DNA of 7,386 nt from an uncultured Desulfovibrionaceae bacterium (lineage in GTDB: Bacteria > Desulfobacterota > Desulfovibrionia > Desulfovibrionales > Desulfovibrionaceae): the NCBI GenBank assembly GCA_949427775.1, contig CASQEL010000096.1, positions 1 through 7,386 on the forward strand, in the 5' to 3' direction. The notes beneath the pieces are model-generated. The model was given only the letters and a program-made list of their open reading frames with translations. It made no database searches and was not told the DNA's origin. The position numbers and the translations under genes were made by a program. The first letter of the stretch is position 1. The number at the start of each line of letters is the position of its first letter. Of the stretch, positions 5,702 through 7,386 are shown piece after piece.

Positions 5702-7386
5702 ATGTCATTGTTTGTACTTGAAATTGGAACGGAAGAACTGCCGGCACGTTTTCTGCCCATCGAAGAAACGGAACTGCGCGATCGTTTTACCGCCGCTATG
5801 GATGAGGCCGGCATCGTACGCGGCGACATCCGTGTCATGAGCACACCTCGCCGGGCCGTCGTAATGCTGGAAAATGTAGAACAGGTGCAGGCCGAACGCG
5901 AAGAAGTGATCACCGGTCCCCCTGTGCGGGCCGCTTACGCCGCTGACGGTACTCCCACCAAAGCGCTGAGCGGTTTTGCGCGCACACATGGCGTGGAGAT
6001 CAGCGACCTTTTCCGCATGGAAACGGAAAAAGGGGAATATGTGGCCGTGCGCAAGCGTATCGGCGGCGCTCGGGCCGCCGATCTGCTGGCGGAAATCTGC
6101 CCGCTCGTGATTACCTCTCTCCCGTTTGCAAAGCGAATGCGTTGGGGAGCCCACACGTTGGCCTATGCCCGTCCCCTACGCTGGATTCTGGCCCTGTTCG
6201 ATACCGATGTGGTGCCGTTCCAGGTGGGACCGGTGGCTTCCGGTCGTGAAACGTGGGGGCATCGTATTCATGGCGCTGGACCGTTCATAGTTTCCGGCGC
6301 AGCGGAATACCTGGATATCATCATCAAACAGGGCGGGGTGACGCCTTCAGCGACAGATCGGCGCGCCTACATTGTGGAGCGGGGCGATGCGCTGGCGCAA
6401 GCTGTTCAGGGGAGCATTCTCTGGAAGGATCGCCTGCTTGATGAAGTGCAGGGCTTGTGTGAACACCCGGAACCGCTGATGGGAGATATTGATCCGACAT
6501 TTCTTGAAGTGCCGCGTGAAGTTCTGCTGACCAGCATGGAAAGTCATCAGAAGAGTTTCGGCGTGGAAGGCCCGGACGGCGCTCTGTTGCCGCATTTCCT
6601 CACAGTGCTGAATCTTACCCCCCTGGATCGGGAACTGGTAAAACGAGGCTGGGAACGCGTGCTCCGGGCCCGCCTGGAAGACGCCCGTTTTTTCTGGCGG
6701 ACAGACCTGGCTGAAAATATGGACACATGGTTGTCCAAGCTGGATTCCGTTATTTTTCTGGGACCGTTGGGTTCCATGGGCGACAAGTCCCGCCGCCTGG
6801 AAAAACTTTGCGCCTGGCTGTCGCGGGAATGCGGAACATCTTCCCCCGAACTCGCCGGCAGGGCAGGGCGGTTGTCCAAGGCCGATCTGGTTACCGGTAT
6901 GGTCGGCGAATTCGATACTCTTCAGGGTATTATGGGCGGCATTTACGCCGGACGCAAAGGGGAACATCCTGAAGTCGCTCAAGCGTTGGCGGAGCAGTAT
7001 CTGCCCGCCGGCCCGGAATCGCCGCTGCCGTCGACGCCGCTGGGAGCGCTGCTTTCCATCGCCGACAAAGCCGATACGCTTGTGGGGTGTTTCGGACTGG
7101 GGATGATTCCCACAGGTGCGGCCGATCCTAACGGGCTGCGCCGTTGTGCCCTGGGTATCGCTCGGATCGTTCTGGAACACGGACTCCGCCTTGACCTGCG
7201 TGCCTTGTTCCTCAGCGCACAGGAACTGTACGGACAGCGCGCCTGGAAGCTGACGCCAGAAGAGAGCCTCGCCAGACTGCGGGAATTCTTCGGCGCACGT
7301 TTGAAAAATCTCTTCCTCTCCCAAGGCAGGGACACTTTGCTGGTTGAAGCGGCCCTGGGTGCAGGCTTCAATGACATATGGGGCAC
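5702..7386 (+). CDS. glyS: Glycyl-tRNA synthetase beta subunit, 3' end outside window
   Basis: GlyS is the beta subunit that binds and recognises tRNA-Gly in the alpha2beta2 enzyme. The frame is open from ATG 5702 to the window end: 561 complete codons plus two bases, which I translated through without finding a stop or frameshift. The start is supported by GGAG (5692-5695) 6 nt upstream and by the conserved opening FVLEIGTEELPARF. Family stretches follow in order: MSTPRRAVV (about 47-55), GPPVRAAYAADGTPTKAL, ITSLPFAKRMRWG, ARPLRWILALF, HQKSF (H282), and the HD-like helical region KADLVTGMVGEFDTLQGIMGG (starting at K393). ADPNGLRRCALGIARIV lies at about 474-490. Typical GlyS proteins have about 690 residues, so roughly the last 130, including the C-terminal anticodon-binding (DALR-type) domain, lie beyond the window. 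Confidence 0.97.
   Translation, partial: MSLFVLEIGTEELPARFLPIEETELRDRFTAAMDEAGIVRGDIRVMSTPRRAVVMLENVEQVQAEREEVITGPPVRAAYAADGTPTKALSGFARTHGVEISDLFRMETEKGEYVAVRKRIGGARAADLLAEICPLVITSLPFAKRMRWGAHTLAYARPLRWILALFDTDVVPFQVGPVASGRETWGHRIHGAGPFIVSGAAEYLDIIIKQGGVTPSATDRRAYIVERGDALAQAVQGSILWKDRLLDEVQGLCEHPEPLMGDIDPTFLEVPREVLLTSMESHQKSFGVEGPDGALLPHFLTVLNLTPLDRELVKRGWERVLRARLEDARFFWRTDLAENMDTWLSKLDSVIFLGPLGSMGDKSRRLEKLCAWLSRECGTSSPELAGRAGRLSKADLVTGMVGEFDTLQGIMGGIYAGRKGEHPEVAQALAEQYLPAGPESPLPSTPLGALLSIADKADTLVGCFGLGMIPTGAADPNGLRRCALGIARIVLEHGLRLDLRALFLSAQELYGQRAWKLTPEESLARLREFFGARLKNLFLSQGRDTLLVEAALGAGFNDIWG

Noticed and set aside
6347..7324. A 325-codon reading frame on the minus strand inside glyS
   Set aside because: It lies wholly antisense to a glyS frame with continuous family motifs. 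Its product is rich in Gln, Pro and Arg without recognisable domains, as expected for the antisense shadow of a G+C-rich gene.

Overview
The window looks like a chromosomal housekeeping region from a sulfate-reducing deltaproteobacterium, probably Desulfovibrionaceae (Desulfovibrio-like). That placement is an inference from gene content and order, moderately high G+C and protein style; no database comparison was possible. All genes convincingly supported lie on the + strand. In order they are: the 3' end of mfd, a divergent SurA/parvulin-like probable lipoprotein, a second SurA-like periplasmic protein, a RodZ-like membrane protein, recO, glyQ and the first four fifths of glyS.

Region 1 (1-2641) holds envelope folding factors behind a DNA-repair gene. 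The mfd stop overlaps the start of the first SurA-like gene in ATGCTGA. A 110-bp gap leads to the second SurA-like gene, which probably starts at a TTG at 1709 and not at the upstream ATG at 1622. The gap holds a candidate promoter and a clear inverted repeat just before the ribosome binding site. Both proteins keep the SurA-type N-terminal architecture but lack the usual parvulin active-site pattern. They are better read as chaperones than as proven prolyl isomerases.

Region 2 (2642-4557) starts with a 266-bp spacer of uncertain content. It contains a 41-codon ORF, a 12-bp palindrome and a short direct repeat. The RodZ-like gene follows and is tightly coupled to recO (6-nt gap, no visible Shine-Dalgarno for recO).

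Region 3 (4558-7386) is a 263-bp leader with a perfect -35 hexamer but no good -10, followed by glyQ and glyS. These are the two subunits of the heterotetrameric glycyl-tRNA synthetase, separated by 11 nt. glyS stays open to the end of the window (561 complete codons, no stop).

Functionally the block mixes transcription-coupled and recombinational repair (mfd, recO), envelope biogenesis and shape (two SurA-like proteins, RodZ) and translation (glyQS). No mobile element, CRISPR array, tRNA, rRNA or new defence-like system is visible. The points worth a second look are the degenerate SurA pair, the surA leader hairpin and TTG start, and the two spacers.
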